In this document: positions 7,947 to 15,738 of the stretch, piece after piece
Layout of the letters: each line of letters opens with the position of its first letter
Numbering within the stretch: the stretch's first letter is position 1
Assembly (NCBI RefSeq): GCF_030678915.1
Contig: NZ_JAUUTZ010000037.1
Location: forward strand, 1-38,616
Length of the DNA stretch: 38,616 nucleotides
Reading direction: 5' to 3'
From: Paracoccus wurundjeri
Lineage (GTDB): Bacteria > Pseudomonadota > Alphaproteobacteria > Rhodobacterales > Rhodobacteraceae
Program-made: the position numbers and the translations under genes
Notes under the pieces: model-generated
What the model saw: the letters and a program-made list of their open reading frames with translations, nothing else
The model's database searches: none
What the model was told of the DNA's origin: nothing

Positions 7947-8393
7947 ATGAAGAACGTCATGTTCCTCAACGGCCCTAATGCCAATCTTTATGGGCTCGAC
8001 CCCAAGGGCACATACGGGACCGACAGCTTTCCCCAGATCGAGGCCGCCTGCATGGCCCGCGCCGCCGAACTTGGCTTCACGCTGGATTTCCGCCAGTCGA
8101 ACCACGAAGGCGTGCTGATCGACTGGATTCAAGAGGCGCGGCAAAGCTGTGACGGGCTGCTGATCAACGCCGCCGGTCTGACCTATACGTCAATCGCCAT
8201 TCTGGACGCGCTGCTGGCATTCGACGGGCCGATCATCGAATGCCACATGAGCAATATCTGGAAACGGGAAGCGTTTCGCAGCCACTCGTTCATCTCGAAG
8301 GCGGCAACCGGGGTCATCGCGGGTCTGGGCGTGCGGGGCTATCTGCTGGGCCTGACGGCAATGGGTACGCTGATCGCCGAGCCATCGGCATGA
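7947..8393 (+). CDS. Class II 3-dehydroquinase-like protein, altered active site
   Basis: A 148-residue protein, the usual length for class II 3-dehydroquinate dehydratase (AroQ), with the flavodoxin-like fold. Family motifs are clear: LNGPNANLYG near the N-terminus, TYG with the catalytic Tyr, QSNHEGVLIDWI, ECHMSN with the Glu and His pair, FRSHS and GVIAGLGVRGYLLGL. Compared with the M. tuberculosis enzyme as I recall it, the catalytic Arg of the lid loop (Arg19) is Asp here (GLDPKG), and the His in the NAGGLTHTS motif (His81) is Tyr (NAAGLTYTS). It may therefore act on another hydroxy or keto acid. AAGGA lies 7 bases before the ATG; a longer start at 7887 lacks such support. It overlaps the dehydrogenase gene by 4 bases. 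Confidence 0.85.
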   Translation: MKNVMFLNGPNANLYGLDPKGTYGTDSFPQIEAACMARAAELGFTLDFRQSNHEGVLIDWIQEARQSCDGLLINAAGLTYTSIAILDALLAFDGPIIECHMSNIWKREAFRSHSFISKAATGVIAGLGVRGYLLGLTAMGTLIAEPSA

Positions 8394-9325
8394 CGGATAC
8401 ATTGGTTTTCTATAGCGGCCCGGATCCCTTCGAACCCTGGAGAGATGCGCTTGCCCCACATCTGGGCAGTGATGTGCGGATCGAAAAGGCCGATGCTGTC
8501 TCCGATCCCGAAACCGTCCGCTTTGCCCTTGTCTGGATGCCGCCCGAGGGTTTTTTCGCGCGGTTTCCCAACCTTCAGCTGGTGATCAATCTGGGTGCGG
8601 GCGTCGATCGGCTGGTCGCGCGGAACGACCTGCCCGACGTGCCCATCACCCGATTGTCGGATCCCGAGATGGGCCGGATGATGGCCGGCTATGTGCTGTT
8701 TTCCGTGCTGCGCCACGCCCGTGACATCCCGCATTTCGAGGCGGCGCAGGCCCGGCGTGAATGGGCCTACAAGCATCCCCGCGCGGCTTCCGAAATCACC
8801 GTCGCCATCCTTGGTCTGGGCGAACTCGGCGCGCTTGCCGCCACCGAGATCGCCCGTCAGGGATTCGATACCCACGGATGGGCAACCCGCCCCAAGGATT
8901 TGCCCGGAATTACCGTGCATTGCGGTGACAATGCGCTGGACGATGTGCTGGCGCAGGCAGATATCGTGGTCTGCATGCTGCCGCTGACGCCGGATACCTG
9001 CAAGCGGCTGGATGAAAACTGCTTCAGCATGATGAAACCGGGGGCGGCTTTCGTAAATGTCTCACGCGGGGAGGTCGTCGATCAGGATGCGCTGGTGAAT
9101 GCGCTGCGCGATGGGCGGCTGTCGGGAGCGACACTCGACGTCTTCGAAACCGAGCCTCTGGCCCCGGATCATCCACTGTGGTCGCTTCCGGGCGTTCTGA
9201 TCACGCCGCATCTCGCCTCGGTCGCGCTGCCGAACAGTGCAGCGCCCCAGATCGCTGCCAATATCCGGGCTGTCCGGACCGGCCGAGCATTGGCAAACGA
9301 GGTTTCGCGATTGCGCGGTTATTAG
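8390..9325 (+). CDS. 2-hydroxyacid dehydrogenase (GhrA-like)
   Basis: A 311-residue cytoplasmic D-2-hydroxyacid dehydrogenase, closest in layout to glyoxylate/hydroxypyruvate reductase A. The NAD(P)-binding motif is GLGELGALAA at about residues 142-151. The catalytic residues are seen as Arg in NVSRGEVVD, Glu in FETEPL and His in TPHLAS. The substrate-binding NLGAGVDRL segment lies near residue 65. The ATG overlaps the dehydroquinase-like stop (ATGA), so the two are translated together and probably act in sequence on one substrate. The likely reaction is reversible reduction of a 2-keto acid to a D-2-hydroxy acid; the true substrate is unknown. Confidence 0.9.
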   Translation: MTDTLVFYSGPDPFEPWRDALAPHLGSDVRIEKADAVSDPETVRFALVWMPPEGFFARFPNLQLVINLGAGVDRLVARNDLPDVPITRLSDPEMGRMMAGYVLFSVLRHARDIPHFEAAQARREWAYKHPRAASEITVAILGLGELGALAATEIARQGFDTHGWATRPKDLPGITVHCGDNALDDVLAQADIVVCMLPLTPDTCKRLDENCFSMMKPGAAFVNVSRGEVVDQDALVNALRDGRLSGATLDVFETEPLAPDHPLWSLPGVLITPHLASVALPNSAAPQIAANIRAVRTGRALANEVSRLRGY

Positions 9326-9357
9326 GCAATGCGCCGTTCGCCCATGCATTCATACAG

Positions 9358-9385
9358 ATCTGCACCGCAGATGCTCGTTGTTTTT
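9358..9385 (+). terminator. Hairpin plus T run: terminator or LysR box
   Basis: ATCTGC-ACC-GCAGAT (9358-9372) is a perfect dyad. It is followed after 8 bases by TTTTT (9381-9385), which fits a terminator of the dehydrogenase gene 33 bases upstream. The same dyad also reads as a T-N11-A LysR box (TCTGCACCGCAGA) in front of the ABC operon, whose distal end encodes a LysR protein. Sequence alone does not decide. Confidence 0.45.
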
Positions 9386-9466
9386 ATCCTTCATAGTCAA
9401 TTAGTTAATATGAAAATCCCGTAAAACCTTCGCATTGGGTAGGTATTTACAAATATGATCAAGCGG

Positions 9467-9516
9467 TTTCGTCCGGGCAATCTTCCAATATGCGAAAACC
9501 ATACGGGCGGACGAAA
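9467..9516. promoter_or_regulatory. 9-base perfect inverted repeat, spacer 32
   Basis: TTTCGTCCG (9467-9475) and CGGACGAAA (9508-9516) are exact complements, extended by two G-T wobbles. The repeat lies 118 bases before the binding-protein start. It could be a pair of half-sites for a looping regulator or the stem of a leader RNA. Confidence 0.4.
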
Positions 9517-9634
9517 TTAAGATGACGCGGGCCACGGAATCATGCTGCGACAGCCAGTTCCGGAATGCGGTCCGATCTCGAAGCGGCGCGAACAAACAGA
9601 ATGCCGCACCACACCAACAGATGGGAACATATTG

Positions 9635-10660
9635 ATGAAACCTCTTCTTATGACTGCCATGGCGCTAAGCCTGCTGGCCCCTGCCGCCTCGGCCGAAACC
9701 CTTGTCGTCAGCAGCTGGGGCGGAAGCTTCCGGGACCTGATCGATGAGGCCATCGCCACGAAATTCACCGAGGAAACCGGTGTCGAGGTGGAATTCATCA
9801 CCGGCGGCACCATCGACCGGCTGAATCAGGCGAATCTCAACCGCGGCGCCCCCGAAAGCGACGTGACCTTCACCACTTCACATATCGGCTGGCTTTATCG
9901 CAATCAGGGCCTGTTCGAGGAACTGGACATGTCCAAGATTCCGAACGCCGAGAACCTGGTTGAGCAAGCCAGGATCAGCCCCTCGCATATCGGCGCATGG
10001 GCCTATGTCTACACGATCGGCTATTTGCCCGATCTGGTCCCCGAAGGCATAAGCTTCGACAGCTGGAACGACCTGTGGTCACCCGAACTCGAAGGGATGC
10101 TTGCCGCGCCGGATTTCGATCCTTCGCATATCATCGCGGTCGCGGCCAAGCTGGAAGGCGTCGATATCGAGAACTGGATGGACGCCTCGGACAAACTTCT
10201 TGCACTGAAGCCGAATTTCAACGCCTTTTACACCAATGACGCCAATTCCCAGCAATTGCTGTCTACCGGCGAGACCCCGGTGCAGATCGTGCTGTCGATG
10301 AACGCGTATCACATGCAGTCAGAGGGGCTGGATGTGCAGCTTGCGATTCCCGAAGAGGGTGCCGTGCTGGGTGTCGACACCATGGGCATCAATGCGGGTA
10401 CCGAAAAGCAGGATCTGGCCTATCAGTTCATCAACGCCGCGCTTGATCCCGAAGTGCAGGCAAAGATCGCCGAAATCAAAAAGGGCAGCCCGGTCGTGTC
10501 CAATGCCGAACTGCCGCCTGAACTGGCAGAGCTTCCCGGCATCTTCACCACACCCGAGCAATGGGAAAACCAGACCCTCATCATTCCCGATGAGCTGCGC
10601 GCCGAGAAAACCGCCGAATGGCGCCAGTGGTTCTCGGAAAACATGATCGCCGACAACTGA
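9635..10660 (+). CDS. ABC transporter substrate-binding protein (PotD-like)
   Basis: A 341-residue periplasmic binding protein of the spermidine/putrescine-type family. The signal peptide MKPLLMTAMALSLLAPAASA is followed by ETLVVSSWGGSFRD, the standard mature N-terminus of this group. A second typical segment is YTIGYLPDLVPEGISFDSWNDL, the usual YG(T/Y)-type hinge region in modified form. A GGGAA lies before the ATG at 9635. It heads an operon with two permeases and an ATPase, from which it is separated by a stem-loop (10670-10694) that may raise its relative expression. The polyamine family also takes up other small nitrogenous compounds, so the substrate is open. Confidence 0.93.
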   Translation: MKPLLMTAMALSLLAPAASAETLVVSSWGGSFRDLIDEAIATKFTEETGVEVEFITGGTIDRLNQANLNRGAPESDVTFTTSHIGWLYRNQGLFEELDMSKIPNAENLVEQARISPSHIGAWAYVYTIGYLPDLVPEGISFDSWNDLWSPELEGMLAAPDFDPSHIIAVAAKLEGVDIENWMDASDKLLALKPNFNAFYTNDANSQQLLSTGETPVQIVLSMNAYHMQSEGLDVQLAIPEEGAVLGVDTMGINAGTEKQDLAYQFINAALDPEVQAKIAEIKKGSPVVSNAELPPELAELPGIFTTPEQWENQTLIIPDELRAEKTAEWRQWFSENMIADN

Positions 10661-10669
10661 GACCATACC

Positions 10670-10694
10670 GCCCCGGCGGTTGCCCTGCCGGGGC
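10670..10694 (+). other. Intercistronic stem-loop after binding-protein gene
   Basis: GCCCCGGC (10670-10677) pairs perfectly with GCCGGGGC (10687-10694) across a 9-base loop. There is no T run, so partial termination or protection of the 3' end of the binding-protein transcript is more likely than a full stop. This is the usual way binding-protein genes are expressed above their permeases. Confidence 0.6.
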
Positions 10695-10718
10695 AAAACA
10701 CAAGAGCATATCTTCCTG

Positions 10719-11570
10719 ATGTCGAAGCGTCCTTTTCTTGGCTGGTTTGCCTCTCCGTCAATCCTGATCGCATTCGGGATCGCGGCCTCTTTCCTTGCCA
10801 TCGTGCAATTCAGCCTGCGCGCGCATATTCCGGGTGCGCTTGATCCCGGCGGTTTCACGCTGGACAACTTCACGACGCTTTGGAAAACTGTCTACGGCAA
10901 GGCCTTCGTGACCACGGTATTGCTGTGCTGGTGGACCGCGCTCTTTACGCTGCTGATCGGCTATCCGCTGGCCTATGCCATGGTCCGCGCCAAATCCGCA
11001 CGGCTTCGCAGCGCGATCCTGCTGATCTCGCTGACGCCGCTGTTTCTGGGTGAAATCGTCCGCACCTATTCGTGGATGATCGTGCTTGGAAACCGCGGGT
11101 TTCTGAATGCGACATTGATGCAGCTTGGCGTGATCGACCGTCCCCTGGACCTTATGTTCACCATGACCGGGGTTGTCATCGCGCTGGTGCATTTCACCCT
11201 GCCGATCGTGGTCGTGATGCTGGCCGCCGCACTGTCGCATATCGATCGCAATCTGGAACGGGCCGCGACCTCGCTTGGCGCCGGGCGGATCCGGTGTTTT
11301 CTGACCGTGACGCTGCCATTGTCGATCCCCGGTATCGTCACCGCCACCTCGACCGCGTTCGCCTGGACCTTTTCGGCCTTTGCCACGCCCCAGATGATCG
11401 GGGGCGGCAAGGTGCAGACGATCTCGACGCTGGTTTATCAGGTCGGCTTCGCCTCGTTCAACTTCCCGCTGGCGGCATCGCTGTCGCTGGTGGGGCTGCT
11501 GTTCACCATCGCGGTTCTTGCCCTGTTCAACACGGGCATCCATCGGCTCGAACGGATCGGAGCGCATTGA
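10719..11570 (+). CDS. ABC transporter permease (PotB-like)
   Basis: A 283-residue inner-membrane permease with about six membrane helices. The cytoplasmic EAA loop, which docks on the ATPase, is seen at ERAATSLGAGRIRCFLTVTL, matching the EAA---G---------I-LP pattern in a divergent form. The start at 10719 (MSKRPFLGWF) is chosen over 10680 because the latter would lie within the stem-loop. It is the first of two permease genes; the next ATG is two bases after its stop. Confidence 0.92.
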   Translation: MSKRPFLGWFASPSILIAFGIAASFLAIVQFSLRAHIPGALDPGGFTLDNFTTLWKTVYGKAFVTTVLLCWWTALFTLLIGYPLAYAMVRAKSARLRSAILLISLTPLFLGEIVRTYSWMIVLGNRGFLNATLMQLGVIDRPLDLMFTMTGVVIALVHFTLPIVVVMLAAALSHIDRNLERAATSLGAGRIRCFLTVTLPLSIPGIVTATSTAFAWTFSAFATPQMIGGGKVQTISTLVYQVGFASFNFPLAASLSLVGLLFTIAVLALFNTGIHRLERIGAH

Positions 11571-11572
11571 TC

Positions 11573-12382
11573 ATGAGGAAATCCGTCCTGGACCACCTGC
11601 TGGATTGGAGCGGCCGGATCGTGCTGATCTCGATCCTCGGTTTCGTTCTGCTGCCATTTGTCGTGGTTGCCATCGCCTCGCTCAATGACGGCGCGATCCT
11701 GTCCTTTCCGCCGAAATCCTGGTCGTTGCGCTGGTATGCGAATGCTTTCGAATATCGCGATTTCGGCGCGGGGCTGGTCAACTCGCTCAGGATCGCCGCT
11801 GTCGGGGCGACCATCGCGCTAATCGCCGGGGCCGGATTTGCCTATGTGTTCAACCGGTACGATTTCATGTTCAAGGGTCTTTTGAACACGGTGCTGATGT
11901 CGCCGCTGATCATCCCCAATTTCACCATCGGCCTTGGCCTGCTGATCCTGTCGACCGCCGCATCACTGCCAAGATCGATCTGGCTGGTGATCGCGGTGCA
12001 TGTCGTTATCGTGCTGCCTTTCGTCGTGCGGTCGGTCTATGTGTCGCTGAAGAATTTCGAGCGCCGTTACGAACAGGCGGCAGAAAGCCTTGGCGGCACG
12101 CCCCTGCATGTGCTGCTGACGATCACGCTGCCCCTGCTGCTTCCGGGCCTGATCTCGGGTGCTTTGTTCGCCGCGATCCTGTCGTTCAACGAATTCACCG
12201 CATCACTATACGTCGTCAATCAACGCACCCAGACATTGCCGGTCGCCATGTACAACTATGTTCGCGAATATGCCGATCCCACGCTCGCCGCGCTATCCGT
12301 CATCTATGTGGCGCCGGTCGCCGCGATGCTGCTGCTCGTCCACAAATTCTTCCGTCTCGAAAAGGTTCTGAATGTTGACTGA
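11573..12382 (+). CDS. ABC transporter permease (PotC-like)
   Basis: A 269-residue inner-membrane permease, the PotC-type partner of the preceding gene. Six membrane helices are expected; the EAA loop is EQAAESLGGTPLHVLLTITL. The N-terminal helix (IVLISILGFVLLPFVVVAIA) and the LNDGAILSFPPKSWSLRWYANAF segment are characteristic of this subfamily. The ATG at 11573 follows the upstream stop by two bases. Its 3' end overlaps the ATPase gene by 11 bases. Confidence 0.92.
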   Translation: MRKSVLDHLLDWSGRIVLISILGFVLLPFVVVAIASLNDGAILSFPPKSWSLRWYANAFEYRDFGAGLVNSLRIAAVGATIALIAGAGFAYVFNRYDFMFKGLLNTVLMSPLIIPNFTIGLGLLILSTAASLPRSIWLVIAVHVVIVLPFVVRSVYVSLKNFERRYEQAAESLGGTPLHVLLTITLPLLLPGLISGALFAAILSFNEFTASLYVVNQRTQTLPVAMYNYVREYADPTLAALSVIYVAPVAAMLLLVHKFFRLEKVLNVD

Positions 12383-13496
12383 GATCTCCGCAATAGCGCC
12401 GCAGGACACAGGGGAAGACACCGCCGTCCAGATCGACGGCGTCAGCAAGTCCTTCTCTGGAACCGTCGCGCTCGAGCCGATCCGGCTTAAGGTTCGCCGA
12501 GGTGAATTTCTGACTCTGCTCGGGCCGTCGGGCTGCGGCAAGACCACCTTGCTCAATCTGATCGCGGGCTTTCTCGAGGCGGATGAGGGTGAGTTATTCA
12601 TCGATCATGATCTGGTCACTCAGGTGCCGCCGCACCAGCGCAAGATCGGCATCGTGTTCCAGAATTACGCGTTGTTCCCGCATATGAGCGTGGCGCAGAA
12701 CGTCGCCTATGGGCTGCGAACGCGGCGAGTGCCCAAGGCCGAAACCGCCGAACGGGTCCGCGAGGCGCTTGCATTGGTGAAGCTTGAGGATTTCGCCGAT
12801 CGCCGGCCGCGCCAGTTGTCCGGCGGCCAGCAACAGCGGGTCGCGCTGGCGCGTGCATTGGTGATCCGGCCCCGCGTGCTACTGTTGGACGAACCGTTCT
12901 CGGCGCTGGACCGCAATCTGCGATCCGCGATGCAGGTCGAACTCAGGGAAATCCAGTCGCGGCTTGGTCTAACGACGGTCTTCGTGACGCATGACCAAAG
13001 CGAGGCGCTCAGCATGTCCGACCGCATTGCGGTGATGTCGCGCGGTCGCATTCGTCAGATCGGCACCCCGTCCCAGATCTATGACCGCCCGGAAAATCAT
13101 TTCGTTTCGACCTTCGTGGGCGATGCGAACCTGTTCGCCGCGACATTGCTGGAAAAAACGGATGCAACCGCCAGCCTTGATATAGGCACGACCCGTCTGT
13201 CGCTGGCCACCTTTCAGGAAGAACTGCCGGAACCTGGCCCGGTGACGCTGTTCGTGCGCCCCGAACAATGCAGCCTGACCGATCCCGACCAGCCGGGGGC
13301 CATCGCGGCTACAGTCGCGCTTTCGGTCTATCAGGGCAGTTATGCCGAACTGCATCTTGACTGTTCCGTCGCAGAAAATGGGCGTGTGATGCTGCGTGTC
13401 CCCGCAAGCGAGGCGATGGAACCGGGGACCGATGTTGGCATCGCCCTGCCGGAACGCGGCCCCGCGATCTATACGACCACAGAAAGAGAGACCTGA
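12372..13496 (+). CDS. ABC transporter ATP-binding protein (PotA-like)
   Basis: A 374-residue ATPase that powers the importer, at the usual length for PotA. All nucleotide-binding motifs are intact: Walker A GPSGCGKTT, Q-loop QNYALFPHMSV, signature LSGGQQQRVALARAL, Walker B VLLLDEP and the switch His in VTHD. The C-terminal third, from about residue 260, is a TOBE-type regulatory domain (LFVRPEQCSL is its usual strand). It begins inside the end of the second permease gene, so translation is coupled. An enzyme-coding block follows in the same direction after a 70-base gap. Confidence 0.95.
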   Translation: MLTEISAIAPQDTGEDTAVQIDGVSKSFSGTVALEPIRLKVRRGEFLTLLGPSGCGKTTLLNLIAGFLEADEGELFIDHDLVTQVPPHQRKIGIVFQNYALFPHMSVAQNVAYGLRTRRVPKAETAERVREALALVKLEDFADRRPRQLSGGQQQRVALARALVIRPRVLLLDEPFSALDRNLRSAMQVELREIQSRLGLTTVFVTHDQSEALSMSDRIAVMSRGRIRQIGTPSQIYDRPENHFVSTFVGDANLFAATLLEKTDATASLDIGTTRLSLATFQEELPEPGPVTLFVRPEQCSLTDPDQPGAIAATVALSVYQGSYAELHLDCSVAENGRVMLRVPASEAMEPGTDVGIALPERGPAIYTTTERET

Positions 13497-13570
13497 TGTC
13501 TTGCGCTTCACCCGTCCTTCCGTCCCATTCCCGAATGTCCGCCAACGCGCGGGGCGGGTGCCGCTCATGA
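13496..13570 (+). CDS. Possible 24-codon coupling ORF
   Basis: A 24-codon frame (MSCASPVLPSHSRMSANARG then GCRS) starts with an ATG that overlaps the ATPase stop (TGATG) and ends with a TGA overlapping the next ATG (ATGA). It thus bridges exactly the only gap between the transporter and enzyme blocks. There is no recognisable domain. It could be a coupling leader that lets ribosomes pass from one gene to the next, or chance. Confidence 0.25.
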   Translation: MSCASPVLPSHSRMSANARGGCRS

Positions 13571-14565
13571 GCCAGATGATGAAGGCCGTGACCGCAGAAG
13601 CCACCGGCGGCCCCGAGGTTCTGAAGCCGATCGAACGCCCGGTACCCACCCCCGGCCCCGGCGAGGTGCTGATCCGCATTGCCGCCGCCGGAGTGAACCG
13701 CCCGGATATCATGCAACGCTCGGGCGCCCTGCCCGCGCCTCCGGACGTGTCGGACATCCTGGGGCTGGAGGCCGCGGGCGAGATCGTAGCACTGGGCGAA
13801 GGCGTCGATGCGGGTCTGACGGGCACTCAGGTCATGGCGCTTTTGAAAGCGGGCGGCTATGCGGAATATGCCGTCGCCCGGGCCGATCACTGCCTGGCCA
13901 TTCCCGATGGCATCAGCCTGCAAGAAGCGGCCACCCTGCCCGAAGGGCTGTTCACGATCTGGCACAATCTTTTCGACCGCGGCAGGCTTCAGCCCGGCGA
14001 CCGGCTTTTGATTCAGGGCGGTTCCAGCGGTATCGGCACGTTAGCCCTGCAACTGGCACTTGCATGGGGCGCAGAGGTCATCGTCACGGCCGGAGGGCCG
14101 GATAAATGCGCCCGGCTTGAAGCGATGGGCGTTCACACGATCGACTATCGCACCGCCGATCTTGTTGCCGAGGTTCTGCGGCTGACCGGTGATCGCGGCG
14201 TCGATGTGGTGCTTGATATTCTTGGCGGCGAGATGGTCAGCAAGCATCTTGCCTGCATGGCGCCGGGCGGCCGGCATATCGGCCTGTCATTCATGTCGGG
14301 CATGATCGCGCCGGTCGATCTGGGATTGCTCATGCGCAAGGGGCTGTGGCTCAGCTCATCGACCCTGCGCCCCAAAAGCGACGATGAAAAAGCCGGGATC
14401 GCCAAAGACATTCGCGCGCATCTGCTACCCCTCATCGGCCCCGGCAAGGTGCGGCCTGTCATGGCGCAGGCTTTCCCGCTGACCCGCGCCGCAGATGCTC
14501 ATGCCCTGCTGGAAAGCGGAGGAAATATCGGGAAAATCGTCCTGACCACGGAGGAGACAGAATGA
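13567..14565 (+). CDS. NAD(P)H quinone oxidoreductase-like (PIG3 family)
   Basis: A 332-residue zinc-free medium-chain dehydrogenase/reductase of the quinone oxidoreductase group, probably NADPH-dependent. The N-terminal GroES-like domain includes GEVLIRIAAAGVNRPDIMQRSG. The GGYAEYA motif and LPEGLFTIWHNLFDRGRLQPG are typical of the PIG3 branch. The cofactor motif is IQGGSSGIGTLALQLA at about residues 145-160. The zinc ligands of alcohol dehydrogenases are absent. The start at 13567 gives the family N-terminus (MMKAVTAEATGGPEVL). It overlaps the GST gene by 4 bases, so both probably serve the same pathway. Confidence 0.9.
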   Translation: MSQMMKAVTAEATGGPEVLKPIERPVPTPGPGEVLIRIAAAGVNRPDIMQRSGALPAPPDVSDILGLEAAGEIVALGEGVDAGLTGTQVMALLKAGGYAEYAVARADHCLAIPDGISLQEAATLPEGLFTIWHNLFDRGRLQPGDRLLIQGGSSGIGTLALQLALAWGAEVIVTAGGPDKCARLEAMGVHTIDYRTADLVAEVLRLTGDRGVDVVLDILGGEMVSKHLACMAPGGRHIGLSFMSGMIAPVDLGLLMRKGLWLSSSTLRPKSDDEKAGIAKDIRAHLLPLIGPGKVRPVMAQAFPLTRAADAHALLESGGNIGKIVLTTEETE

Positions 14566-15173
14566 AACTATCGCTATATTGGGGCTCTGCCTCGCCTTTC
14601 GTTCGCAAGGTGATGGTCGTTGCTCATGAGCTGGGCATCGAGGACCGGATCGAGCGACGCGACAGCGCAGCCCATCCCGTGGATCGAGACACGCGCATTC
14701 AAGAGTTCAATCCCCTGGCCAAGGTGCCCGCCGCATGTACCGAGGATGGCACCGTGCTGTATGACAGCCGGGTCATTTGCGAATATCTCGACGCGACGGC
14801 GGGGGGCGGACTGTTTCCCGCCGCAGGTCCGGCGCGCTGGACGGCGCTGCGGCGGCAGGCGCTGGCGGATGGGCTGCTGGATGCGGCGCTGCTGATCCGT
14901 TACGAAACCACGATCCGTCCCCAACCGCAGCAATGGCCGCTATGGATCGAAAAGCAGCGCCAAAAGGTCGATGACGCGCTTGATGCCATGACCGCCGATC
15001 TGCCGGAAGACGGCTGTCACGATATCGGTGCCATCGCCTGTGCCTGCGCGCTTGGCTGGCTGGATTTCCGGTTCCCGGATTACGGCTGGCGCGAAACCCG
15101 GCCCGCGCTGGACGCATGGCACAGCGCTTTCGAAACCCGCCCCGCGATGACCGCGACACGGCCAAGCGCCTGA
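14562..15173 (+). CDS. Glutathione S-transferase family protein
   Basis: A 203-residue cytoplasmic GST-like protein. The N-terminal thioredoxin fold has YWGSASPFVRKVMVVAHELG, with the Ser in SPF taking the place of the catalytic Ser or Cys. The cis-Pro turn is LAKVPAACTEDG, and the glutathione-binding DSRVICEYLD follows at about residues 66-75. The C-terminal helical domain starts near 85. Translation is coupled to the oxidoreductase gene by ATGA overlap. The pairing with a quinone reductase suggests removal of an electrophilic intermediate, or a GST-type isomerase or lyase step; this is inference. Confidence 0.9.
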   Translation: MKLSLYWGSASPFVRKVMVVAHELGIEDRIERRDSAAHPVDRDTRIQEFNPLAKVPAACTEDGTVLYDSRVICEYLDATAGGGLFPAAGPARWTALRRQALADGLLDAALLIRYETTIRPQPQQWPLWIEKQRQKVDDALDAMTADLPEDGCHDIGAIACACALGWLDFRFPDYGWRETRPALDAWHSAFETRPAMTATRPSA

Positions 15174-15233
15174 AGACCAGCGGTCATCCCATCTTCCCTG
15201 ACATCCCGCCCAACGTAACGAAAGACAACGCAC

Positions 15234-15650
15234 ATGGCGCATATTCGTCACCGCAAGTTCAATACCAAGGACACCTACCCCGAACAGAATCTTGACAATG
15301 ATCTGGCGCAGGCCGTCGTCACCAAGGGCGGCACCATGATCTTTCTGCGCGGCCAATGCCCGCAGGATCTGGACACCGCCGTGAACATCGCAAGCTCGGA
15401 TCCTGCCGAGCAGACCCACTTGGTCATGCGCAATATCCGCCAGTTGGTCGAGGAATGCGGCGGCAAGATGGAACATATCACCAAGCTGGTGGTGTATCTG
15501 ACCGATGTGCGCCACCGCGAGGCGGTTTACCGCACCATGGGCGAATATATCAAAGGCGTCTTCCCGGTCTGCACCGGCTTGACCGTGGTGGCTTTGGCAC
15601 GGCCCGAATGGCTGGTCGAGATCGACGCCACCGCCGTCATCCCCGACTGA
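15234..15650 (+). CDS. RidA family protein
   Basis: A 138-residue protein of the RidA/YjgF/UK114 family, which form trimers and hydrolyse reactive enamines or imines. The family core is visible: VTKGGTMIFLRGQCPQDLD, VEECGGKMEHITKLVVYLTD and TVVALARPEWLVEIDATAVI, in which the Arg (ALAR) and Glu (VEID) correspond to the active-site pair of RidA. Such genes often sit in catabolic operons for amino acid-like compounds. It lies 60 bases after the GST gene, in the same direction as the DUF1028 gene that follows. Confidence 0.93.
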   Translation: MAHIRHRKFNTKDTYPEQNLDNDLAQAVVTKGGTMIFLRGQCPQDLDTAVNIASSDPAEQTHLVMRNIRQLVEECGGKMEHITKLVVYLTDVRHREAVYRTMGEYIKGVFPVCTGLTVVALARPEWLVEIDATAVIPD

Positions 15651-15656
15651 TCCGAA

Positions 15657-15678
15657 ACCGGCGCGCCGGTACCGGCGC
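15657..15678. other. Overlapping perfect palindromes
   Basis: ACCGGCGCGCCGGT (15657-15670) and GCGCCGGTACCGGCGC (15663-15678) are perfect palindromes sharing 8 bases, just after the RidA-family stop. They could be a compact terminator-like structure, an operator or chance in GC-rich DNA. Confidence 0.35.
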
Positions 15679-15738
15679 TCTGACTGCTTTACATGCACAC
15701 CAGTTGAAAAAAGGGCGCGATCGCCCCGGGAGTTTTAC

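Larger units (their letters stand above)
9326..9634. promoter_or_regulatory. Regulatory gap before the ABC operon
   Basis: These 309 bases hold no gene and are more AT-rich than the surroundings, as expected for the promoter region of the long operon beginning at 9635. Two dyads stand out and are annotated separately (9358-9385 and 9467-9516). Confidence 0.55.
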
